Shown: positions 51,785 through 58,406 of the stretch, one piece after another
Position numbering within the stretch: position 1 is the first letter of the stretch
Layout of the letters: each line of letters opens with the position of its first letter
Assembly (NCBI RefSeq): GCF_023715725.1
Contig: NZ_JAMBOT010000002.1
Span: forward strand, 310,001-374,000
Source: Paenibacillus pasadenensis
GTDB lineage: Bacteria; Bacillota; Bacilli; Paenibacillales; Paenibacillaceae
Reading direction: 5' to 3'
Length of the DNA stretch: 64,000 nucleotides
Position numbers and translations under genes: made by a program
The notes under the pieces: model-generated
The model's input: the letters and a program-made list of their open reading frames with translations, nothing else
What the model was told of the DNA's origin: nothing
Databases searched by the model: none

Positions 51785-52845
51785 GGCGGCATAAGGAGAG
51801 AACCCGCGCCAAAATCCGTGGTGTGTTTGCGGTAATAGGCATCATCAGCTGGCTTGCGCTCTGCTGGATCGGCGCGTATTACGTCATGCAGACGAGCGGC
51901 TGGAAACCTTCGCCGCTGGTGGAGCATCTGGCAGGCGCCGCGTTAGGCTTTTTGATTTTCGGCTTAACAGTCGGCCTCATGGCCCGTGTTTTGAACAAAC
52001 GTAATTTCGATCTGTTCCAGTCCATTCTTGATGCGCTGCGGCAAATTGCAAGCGGAGACTTTCAAGTAGAGATCAAGCTGCCGGAGCCATGGGACGACCG
52101 TAACCATTTCAATCATCTGGTGCGGGGTATCAACGATATGGCGGCCGATTTGGGACGAATGGAGATCATGCGGCAGGAGTTTATCTCCAACGTCTCGCAT
52201 GAAATCCAGTCGCCGCTGACGTCTATTAGCGGGTTCGCTCAAGCATTAAAGGATGACAGCCTGCCGCCGGACCAGAGAAAACGTTATCTCGATATTATCG
52301 AGCAGGAGAGCATTCGCCTCTCGCGTCTGTCCGATAACATGCTGAGGCTGGCTTCGCTGGATTCCGAGCATCATCCGTTTCATCCGAGGACGTTCAGGCT
52401 GGACAGGCAGCTGCAGCAGGCTATGCTTTCTCTGGAGCCACTTTGGAGCGCGAAAAATCAGGAGATCGGTATGGATGCGGAGCCGCTGGAGGTGGAGGCG
52501 GACGACGATCTGCTGCGTCAGGTGTGGACGAATCTGCTGCATAACGCCGTTAAGTTCACGCCGGAGGGCGGCGCAATCAGCATCAAGCTGCGCAGCCGCG
52601 GCAGTGATGCGGTAGTGGAGGTGGAGAATTCAGGAGCCGGCATTCCGGCGGACAGCCTGCCCTTTATTTTCGACCGGTTTTACAAAGTCGACCCGTCGCG
52701 CACGCGAAAGGGCGGAGGCAGCGGACTTGGTCTCTCTATCAGCCGTAAAATTATGCAAATGCACGGAGGCAGCATCAGTGCGGCCAGTGAAGAAGGAGCC
52801 GTAACGGTAATGACTGCCGTCCTGCCGCTCCACCGTCCAGAGTGA
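51781..52845 (+). CDS. Membrane sensor histidine kinase
   Basis: A 354-residue compact kinase with two membrane segments (about 14-38 and 47-68) and almost no external loop, then a HAMP-like region, the H-box NVSHEIQSPLTSI (His140) and ATPase motifs NLLHNAVKFTPEGG, GAGIP and GGGSGLGLSISRKIM. The short loop suggests sensing within or at the membrane, as in intramembrane-sensing kinases. GTG 51781 overlaps the regulator stop by 4 bases. Confidence 0.92.
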   Translation: MRRHKERTRAKIRGVFAVIGIISWLALCWIGAYYVMQTSGWKPSPLVEHLAGAALGFLIFGLTVGLMARVLNKRNFDLFQSILDALRQIASGDFQVEIKLPEPWDDRNHFNHLVRGINDMAADLGRMEIMRQEFISNVSHEIQSPLTSISGFAQALKDDSLPPDQRKRYLDIIEQESIRLSRLSDNMLRLASLDSEHHPFHPRTFRLDRQLQQAMLSLEPLWSAKNQEIGMDAEPLEVEADDDLLRQVWTNLLHNAVKFTPEGGAISIKLRSRGSDAVVEVENSGAGIPADSLPFIFDRFYKVDPSRTRKGGGSGLGLSISRKIMQMHGGSISAASEEGAVTVMTAVLPLHRPE

Positions 52846-52963
52846 GCCCGGCTTGAAGCGATACGCGGAATCCGCTAAGATGTAGGTACGTTTGGCAGAA
52901 GCTATTCATATGCTGTCATAGTTTTAACCGACATCAATTTTGTACAAGGAAAGCGGTGTGTAC

Positions 52964-53779
52964 GTGCAAAGACCGATAGCCATCCTAGATTCCGGAGTAG
53001 GGGGACTTACGGTTGTCCGTGAAGTCATGCGGCAGCTTCCCCGCGAGAAGGTCATCTACTTTGGAGATACCGCACGAACGCCCTATGGACCTCGGCCGGC
53101 CGAGGAAGTGGTTCGGTTCACGCGAGAGATTGTCACCTATCTGATGCAATATAACCCTAAAATGATTATTATTGCTTGTAATACAGCAACTGCGGTAGCA
53201 TTGGAGGAAATTCGCAGCGTCGTTGACGTGCCGGTCATCGGAGTGATTAACCCCGGCGCTCGCGCTGCGATTAACAGCACAAAATCCGGCGTGGTCGGCA
53301 TTATCGGCACCGTCGGTACGGTGCGCAGCCGCGCCTATGAACAAGCGCTCAAGCGGCTCAATCCGAATATTCATGTCGCGAGCTTAGCCTGTCCGCTATT
53401 CGTGCCGCTTGTGGAACAGGGGAACTTTCATTCACCGGAAACGTTCCATATTGTTGAGGATTCGCTCACTCCGCTGAAGGAAATTCCGCTGGATACGCTT
53501 ATTCTCGGCTGCACCCATTATCCGTTTCTGTCCGAATCAATCGGTCGTGCGGTAGGTCCCGGTGTGCAGCTCATCAGCTCGGACAACGAGACGGCCCGCG
53601 AGATGAGCACGATTTTGCAGGAAACGGGCAAGCTTGCTTCGCAGGCGGAGCTTCCTGTGCACCGCTTCTTCTGCAGCGGCGACCCGGCTCTGTTCAAAAG
53701 CATTGCGCAGCAATGGCTCGGCAAACAGATTGAGCTGACTCCGGTCGTGTGGCAAATTCCTCAGATCGGCAATCATTAA
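52964..53779 (+). CDS. murI: Glutamate racemase
   Basis: A 271-residue enzyme making D-glutamate for peptidoglycan. Both catalytic cysteines are present: IIACNTATAVALEEI (near 75) and LILGCTHYPFL (near 185). IAILDSGVGGLTVV at the N-terminus and GDTARTPYGPRP are signatures. GTG 52964 was chosen because AAGGAAAG lies 10 bases upstream and the protein then begins MQRPIAILDSG; upstream GTG 52958 and TTG 52940 are possible. It has its own terminator and lies just before a cell-wall-type M14 peptidase. Confidence 0.96.
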   Translation: MQRPIAILDSGVGGLTVVREVMRQLPREKVIYFGDTARTPYGPRPAEEVVRFTREIVTYLMQYNPKMIIIACNTATAVALEEIRSVVDVPVIGVINPGARAAINSTKSGVVGIIGTVGTVRSRAYEQALKRLNPNIHVASLACPLFVPLVEQGNFHSPETFHIVEDSLTPLKEIPLDTLILGCTHYPFLSESIGRAVGPGVQLISSDNETAREMSTILQETGKLASQAELPVHRFFCSGDPALFKSIAQQWLGKQIELTPVVWQIPQIGNH

Positions 53780-53830
53780 CACCATGGCCTAATAACCGAC
53801 TCAGAATTATTCTAGCAGCATGTTGCTGCA

Positions 53831-53879
53831 ATAGAGCCAGTCGCCAGCCTTTTTTCAGGCTCGACTGGCTCTATTTTTT
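53831..53879 (+). terminator. Terminator after the glutamate racemase gene
   Basis: ATAGAGCCAGTCG pairs exactly with CGACTGGCTCTAT, with a further AGCCT/AGGCT pair inside, followed by T6. Confidence 0.93.
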
Positions 53880-53980
53880 GCTGCTGCGCCGCGCTGCCGC
53901 TGCTTGTGACAAAGCACCGGGATAGACCCGCTCGTCCCGGCATATAGATGAGTGAGGACAGACAAGGGAGGCGGCAATAC

Positions 53981-54883
53981 GTGAACCGTGAACGATTGGG
54001 CAACATTGTTCAGCCATGCCGCTATGGTCCGGCCGAACTGGCTGCGGATCTGGCTGCATTGCAGCTTCGCTATCCTTTCCTGCACAGACAGCCTGCGGGA
54101 ACAAGCGTTATGGGCAAAAGGCTGGAGTCGCTGCGTATTGGCAGCGGCGCGGCATATGTGCATTTGAATGCGTCCGTGCACGGCTGCGAGTGGATTACGA
54201 GTCTGCTGCTCATGATGTATACGGAAGAACTGCTGGAGCGGCAAGCTGCCGGTTCAAGCGGGATGGAGGAGCTGACGATCTGGCTCATGCCAATGGTTAA
54301 TCCCGACGGGGTCGAGCTGTCGCTGAAAGGCGCTCCGCCGGAGCATCCCTATCGCCGCCAGCTGCTGGAATGGAATGGGGGCAGCGAGGATTTCAGCGCA
54401 TGGAAAGCCAATATCCGCGGTGTAGACCTGAACGACCAATTTCCCGCCAATTGGGAAGAGGAGCGAAGCCGGCGGGGCACGGACGGACCGGGGCCGCGCG
54501 ATTATCCCGGCGAGAGCCCGCTCAGCGAACCGGAATCCAGAGCGGTCGTTTTGCTCAGTGAACGGGAGTCGTTCGATATGGTAGCTGCGCTGCACACGCA
54601 AGGAGAGGAAATCTATTGGAACTATCGGGGGCTGGAGCCGCCGGAGTCGAGAGCGATAGTGGAACGGCTCGGTGCGGTCAGCGGTTATGCGCCGATTGCG
54701 CTTACCGACAGCGATGCCGGTTACAAGGATTGGTTTATTCAAAAGTTCCGCCGTCCCGGGTTCACGATAGAGGCGGGGCGAGGCGTCAATCCGCTGCCGC
54801 TTGAGCAGTGGGAGGATATGTACGTCAAGCTGCGCAGCCTGCTCGATGAGCTGTTGCGGATCGCCAAAGGAGTTGGACGGTAA
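53981..54883 (+). CDS. M14-family zinc carboxypeptidase (gamma-D-glutamyl-diaminopimelate peptidase-like)
   Basis: A 300-residue M14 metallopeptidase. Zinc ligands: His and Glu of VHGCEW (HxxE, near 58-61) and His in AALHTQGEE (near 206); catalytic Glu in GFTIEAGRGVNPLP (near 266). MVNPDGVELS and GVDLNDQFPANWEEE are typical of the YqgT/endopeptidase I subgroup, which cleaves muropeptide stems. GTG 53981 follows AGGGAGGCGG; ATG 53948 in frame lacks a site. There is no signal peptide, suggesting cytosolic muropeptide recycling. Its last 44 codons recur as a remnant at 58043. Confidence 0.9.
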   Translation: MNRERLGNIVQPCRYGPAELAADLAALQLRYPFLHRQPAGTSVMGKRLESLRIGSGAAYVHLNASVHGCEWITSLLLMMYTEELLERQAAGSSGMEELTIWLMPMVNPDGVELSLKGAPPEHPYRRQLLEWNGGSEDFSAWKANIRGVDLNDQFPANWEEERSRRGTDGPGPRDYPGESPLSEPESRAVVLLSERESFDMVAALHTQGEEIYWNYRGLEPPESRAIVERLGAVSGYAPIALTDSDAGYKDWFIQKFRRPGFTIEAGRGVNPLPLEQWEDMYVKLRSLLDELLRIAKGVGR

Positions 54884-54983
54884 GGAGCCTGCGGGCTCCT
54901 TTTTTTAGTTTCACCATAGAAATTCACGAAACACAAACAGAATAGGACATTATTTTCAGAAATTTCATTCAATTGATTACACT
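54751..54983 (+). repeat. Duplicated segment, copy 1 (M14 3' end, terminator and leader)
   Basis: The final 44 codons of the M14 gene, its terminator and about 80 bases beyond (GAAATTCACG..., CAGAATAGGACATT, ATTGATTACACT) recur at 58043-58269. Coding differences between copies are mostly synonymous. A partial third copy, lacking coding sequence, is at about 61213-61317. Confidence 0.85.
54883..54906 (+). terminator. Terminator after the M14 peptidase gene
   Basis: AGGAGCC and GGCTCCT pair around TGCG and are followed by T7. The same GGAGCCTGCGGGCTCC hairpin recurs at 58176 and 61217. Confidence 0.92.
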
Positions 54984-55081
54984 GGGAAATCGTCACTCAG
55001 ATCCGTGAACGCAATCGAAATCAGCTAACTGGCATCCATCAGCTCATGGAGCTTTGTGAAGAACTTGGACTGCGGTCCTGG

Positions 55082-55110
55082 TAATCCTGACAACCATGTT
55101 GTCAGGATTA
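55082..55110. repeat. Perfect 13-bp inverted repeat
   Basis: TAATCCTGACAAC and GTTGTCAGGATTA flank CAT with no mismatch. There is no T tract, so it is not a standard terminator. It sits between the M14 leader copy and the UvrA-like remnant and could be an operator or a rearrangement scar. Confidence 0.6.
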
Positions 55111-55142
55111 GGGGTGTACAATAAAACTCAGATGATCCGTAA

Positions 55143-55283
55143 AACGTCGTCAGCAGTACCGACTGGATCATCGACATTGGTCCCGAGGGCGGAAGTAGAG
55201 GCGTGAGCGTGGTGTTTGAAGGCACGCCGTCACAGCTGCTGCAAGCGGAGCACTCACTGACAAGCCGGTGTCTGCTTGGATGA
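55143..55283 (+). pseudogene. C-terminal remnant of a UvrA-like ATPase
   Basis: A frame closed by TAA upstream and ending at TGA 55281-55283 reads TDWIIDIGPEGG and VVFEGTPSQLLQAEHSLTSR. This matches the end of UvrA and UvrA-like (drug-resistance type) proteins, where ADWIIDLGPEGG...G-VV-EGTPE is conserved. About 46 codons remain of a protein of more than 700 residues, with no start site. The normal GGxGG following PEGG is degenerate. A deletion endpoint or acquired fragment. Confidence 0.65.
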
Positions 55284-55311
55284 TAAATACAAATACAAAG
55301 GAGAATGAACG

Positions 55312-56460
55312 ATGACAAACATCAACCCGCTGATACAGCCTTTTCAAATTCAGGTATCCGAGGAAGCATTGCAGGATCTTAAAACGCGGCTGGTCCGCAC
55401 CCGTTGGACAGAGCTGCCGGAGACCGGATGGGAACGCGGAGCGCCCCAATCCTATATCCGTGACCTTGCCGATTATTGGCAGCATCGATACGATTGGCGG
55501 GCGCAGGAGGAGGCGCTTAACAAGCTGCCGCAATATACGACCGTTATCGACGGGCAACAGATTCATTTTATCCATGTCCAATCACTCGAGGCGGAAGCGA
55601 CGCCGCTCCTGCTGTTGCACGGTTGGCCGGGATCGTTCGTGGAGTTCCTGGACACCATCGACGAGCTGACGAACCCGCAGGCGCATGGCCGGGAGGGGGC
55701 GCAGGCATTTCACCTCGTCATCCCGTCGCTGCCCGGCTTTGGATTCTCTGCTCCGCTGGCCGAGAGCGGTTGGACGCCCGGCCGGATGGCCGAGGCGATG
55801 GTACAGCTCATGGATCGTCTCGGTTACGAGCGGTACGGCGTGCAGGGCGGCGATACCGGCGCATTTGTGGCCTCCGAGATGGGGCGGCTAGCGCCGGAGC
55901 GGATCATCGGCATTCATCTGAATGCGATGTTCACCTTCCCTTCTGGCGAAGAAGGAGAGCTGGATGCATTGTCCGAGGAAGAGCAAGCTCGCTTGGCGCG
56001 TATGGAGACGTTCAACGACGGCTACCTGCAGATCCAGTCCAAGAGCCCGCACACGCTCGCATTTGGCTTGGGGGATTCGCCGGTGGGGCAGCTTGCGTGG
56101 ATCATGGAGATTTTCATGAAGTGGACCTCTCCCGCTGAAACGCTGCCTGAGGAGATCATCCATCTCGACCGCCTGCTGACCAATGTCAGTCTGTATTGGT
56201 TTACCGGCACGGCAGGATCGGCGGCGCAGGTGTACTACGAGTCAGCGCATGATGAGTCCGCGTGGCTGCCGAAGGAAAAGGGTACGGTGCCGACCGGCGT
56301 ACTGGTTTCACTCTCCCAAGATATGTCAGTGCGGGCTCTTGCCGAGAAAGATCATGCGATCGTGCATTGGAGCGAATGTCCGGTAGGAGGCCATTTCTAC
56401 GCGATGGAGCAGCCGCAGCGGTATGCAGAAGAAGTGCGGACGTTTTTCGGAAACGTCTAA
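55312..56460 (+). CDS. Epoxide hydrolase family protein (EHN domain plus alpha/beta hydrolase)
   Basis: A 382-residue enzyme. The EHN domain occupies about 8-115 (IQPFQIQVSEEALQDLKTRLVRTRW; AQEEALNKLPQYTTVIDGQQIHFIHV), then an alpha/beta-hydrolase with oxyanion-hole HGWPGS (near 103), nucleophile Asp in VQGGDTGAFVASEMG (near 180) and catalytic His in VGGHFYAMEQP (near 362). Juvenile-hormone-type and other microsomal-like epoxide hydrolases share this plan. AAAGGAG precedes ATG 55312. It lies between the two M14 3' end copies, so may be horizontally acquired; substrate unknown. Confidence 0.92.
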   Translation: MTNINPLIQPFQIQVSEEALQDLKTRLVRTRWTELPETGWERGAPQSYIRDLADYWQHRYDWRAQEEALNKLPQYTTVIDGQQIHFIHVQSLEAEATPLLLLHGWPGSFVEFLDTIDELTNPQAHGREGAQAFHLVIPSLPGFGFSAPLAESGWTPGRMAEAMVQLMDRLGYERYGVQGGDTGAFVASEMGRLAPERIIGIHLNAMFTFPSGEEGELDALSEEEQARLARMETFNDGYLQIQSKSPHTLAFGLGDSPVGQLAWIMEIFMKWTSPAETLPEEIIHLDRLLTNVSLYWFTGTAGSAAQVYYESAHDESAWLPKEKGTVPTGVLVSLSQDMSVRALAEKDHAIVHWSECPVGGHFYAMEQPQRYAEEVRTFFGNV

Positions 56461-56613
56461 AAACACTTCTGTGAACCCATAGACTACAACATACAATCGT
56501 TCCGAAGAGAATCATAACAGGCAAGGTCTTTTTAACGCTTTCAGTAATCAGCATTGCGGGTGGTTTGATTGCCGTCATTTGACCGTTATTTAAGCAGAGG
56601 AGGTATAAAAGCA

Positions 56614-57810
56614 ATGGGTACTCTGTCCATCCGTCGCATCGGAGCTCCCGAGCGTCGAGCGCGATTGGCCCGTCGCCACCGTATAGCGCCTGGCTTTCGG
56701 GCGACGAAAGTTGTTGACGCAGCGAGGAGCATGGTGTGTCTCCACGGGACAGACCAGCCAACCGTGTATCTCTCTTCCTGGGCGCGTGTCGATGGGATGA
56801 CCGTGGATGACATGGATCGTGCTCTCTACGTTGAACGCTCCCTCATCAAGCACTTGGCGATGCGACGAACCCTGTTTGTCTTCCCTCGTGAGTTGCTTCG
56901 CTTTGCCCAGGCTGGGGCGAGCAACCGCGTCGCCATTGCCGAGCGGCGCCGTTTGGTACGCGAGGTGGGACAGGCCGGCCTCCATCAGGATGGCGAACGC
57001 TGGCTCCGCGAGGCAGGCGATCAGACGCTTGCGCTGCTCGCGGACGGGCGCGAGGCGACTCTGTCCGAATTGCGCGAGAAGATACCGCTTCTCACCGGAT
57101 CCATAACTCAAGGAGAAGGGAAATCCTGGGGAGGGAAAGTCGCGGTCGGTCCAAGAGTTTTAACCACTCTGTCCGCAGCAGGACAAATTGTGCGCGCATC
57201 AAACGATGGCTCATGGAGCACATCCCGACACCGTTGGGCCACGATGAGCTCCTGGGCGGGTGAGGACATCGAACCTTGCAACGAAGCCGAGGGTGAAGCG
57301 AGGCTGGTCGAACTGTGGCTGCGAACTTTCGGACCCGGTACCGTGACCGACATCAAATGGTGGCTCGGATCGACAATCACCGCGGTGCGTAAGGCGCTTG
57401 TCGGCCTCCACGCGGTTGAGGTCGATCTCGACGGCCAGATCGGCTATATCCTTCCTGATGACGTGGAATCGGTCGACCCTGTCGAACCGTGGGCTGCGCT
57501 CCTGCCGCCGCTGGATCCGACGACAATGGGGTGGGCTGAACGCGACTGGTATCTCGGCCCTTACAAAGAGCACTTGTTCGACACTAGTGGCAACGCAGGA
57601 CCCACGGCTTGGTGGGATGGCAGGATCGTGGGGGGCTGGGTCCAAAGTGACAAAGGCGAAGTCATCCTTCAACTGCTTGAGGATATCGGCTCAGAAGGGC
57701 TTAACGCGCTCGAATTCGAAGCCGCACGGCTTAGCGGCTGGCTCGACGGTAAACGCGTACTGCCGAAGTTTCCCTCGCCGCTGGCAAAAATGCTCACCCA
57801 AGCCGACTAA
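56614..57810 (+). CDS. Winged-helix DNA-binding domain protein (HTH_42/AlkZ-like)
   Basis: A 398-residue protein of the HTH_42 superfamily, which includes DNA glycosylases AlkZ/YcaQ. Typical segments: RIAPGFRATKVVDAARSMVCLHGTDQPTVYLSSWAR (about 23-58), VERSLIKHLAMRRTLFVFPRELLRF, LRTFGPGTVTDIKWWLGST (near 247) and LLPPLDPTTMGWAERDWYLG (near 303). The QxQ motif of AlkZ is not visible; TDIKWW is in its region. GAGGAGG precedes ATG 56614. Codon choice is GC-richer than flanking genes, as in actinobacteria, suggesting transfer. Confidence 0.85.
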   Translation: MGTLSIRRIGAPERRARLARRHRIAPGFRATKVVDAARSMVCLHGTDQPTVYLSSWARVDGMTVDDMDRALYVERSLIKHLAMRRTLFVFPRELLRFAQAGASNRVAIAERRRLVREVGQAGLHQDGERWLREAGDQTLALLADGREATLSELREKIPLLTGSITQGEGKSWGGKVAVGPRVLTTLSAAGQIVRASNDGSWSTSRHRWATMSSWAGEDIEPCNEAEGEARLVELWLRTFGPGTVTDIKWWLGSTITAVRKALVGLHAVEVDLDGQIGYILPDDVESVDPVEPWAALLPPLDPTTMGWAERDWYLGPYKEHLFDTSGNAGPTAWWDGRIVGGWVQSDKGEVILQLLEDIGSEGLNALEFEAARLSGWLDGKRVLPKFPSPLAKMLTQAD

Positions 57811-57978
57811 TGCATTCTACTTGACTCTTGTAAAATCGTCTTAAACTATCACAAATTACCAATCTACATAAGCGTGAATCCGAATTCTTGGATTCATTAA
57901 TATTTCGGTTCGTGATCCTGTTAGCAGTGATCTGTGTCATTGGACAACTGTCAGAGGACAAGAACATATATGCATAGA

Positions 57979-58002
57979 AACCGCGTATAGAGCGGTTTTT
58001 TT
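57979..58002 (+). terminator. Terminator-like hairpin between the winged-helix gene and the M14 remnant
   Basis: AACCGC and GCGGTT pair around GTATAGA, followed by T7. It lies about 170 bases after the winged-helix stop in otherwise empty sequence (57811-58042). Confidence 0.75.
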
Positions 58003-58042
58003 GTTTTAAGTGTTTTTTCTTTCTCAAGTGGTGGAGTGTAAT

Positions 58043-58175
58043 CCGTCCCGGTTTTACGATAGAGGCTGGAAGAGGAGTAAATCCGCTGCCGCTGGAGCAG
58101 TGGGAGGACATGTATGTAAAACTCCGCAGTTTGCTCGACGAGCTGCTGCGAATTTCCAAAAAAGTCGGACGCTAG
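58043..58175 (+). pseudogene. 3' remnant of an M14 peptidase gene (duplicate of 54751-54883)
   Basis: Codons from 58044 to TAG 58173-58175 read RPGFTIEAGRGVNPLPLEQW then EDMYVKLRSLLDELLR, differing from the intact M14 gene in only two of the last residues (Ser for Ala, Lys for Gly) while many codons differ at silent positions. There is no start or upstream coding sequence. The same terminator and leader follow. Confidence 0.85.
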
Positions 58176-58199
58176 GGAGCCTGCGGGCTCCTTTTTTTA
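58175..58199 (+). terminator. Terminator hairpin, second copy
   Basis: GGGAGCC-TGCG-GGCTCC followed by T7, identical in its core to the hairpins at 54883 and 61216. Confidence 0.85.
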
Positions 58200-58314
58200 T
58201 TTCACCATAGAAATTCACGGAAAACAAACAGAATAGGACATTCTTTTCAAAAATTCCATTGATTACACTACAGGTGGCAGTCATTTCCAAAGTGGATTGC
58301 CGGCCGGCACAGTT

Positions 58315-58329
58315 TTGTAAGCGCTATAT
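58315..58329 (+). promoter_or_regulatory. cre-like palindrome upstream of the first beta-helix gene
   Basis: TTGTAAGCGCTATAT resembles CcpA operators (core TGTAAGCGCTTACA) but lacks the last half-site match. The same TTGTAAGCGCTA core, followed by a GAAGGGGG stretch and CAAATTCGGACA, occurs before the foldase gene at 61362. Carbon regulation is inferred. Confidence 0.45.
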
Positions 58330-58406
58330 TTCAGGAAGGGGGCAACGGAGCCTTACGTGCAAATTCGGACACAAAGCAGCGCAAAATTGAAGGAGGAGCA
58401 ATAATC

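Larger units (their letters stand above)
58043..58269 (+). repeat. Duplicated segment, copy 2
   Basis: Corresponds to 54751-54983. The coding part is about 80 percent identical by eye, the terminator hairpin is identical and the following leader nearly so, ending ATTGATTACACT. Downstream of it the copies diverge: copy 2 leads into the beta-helix gene. Confidence 0.85.

Noticed and set aside
54751..58269. An insertion sequence or transposon bounded by the duplicated segment
   Set aside because: No transposase or terminal inverted repeats; the repeats are coding 3' ends with about 20 percent divergence, unlike a target-site duplication.
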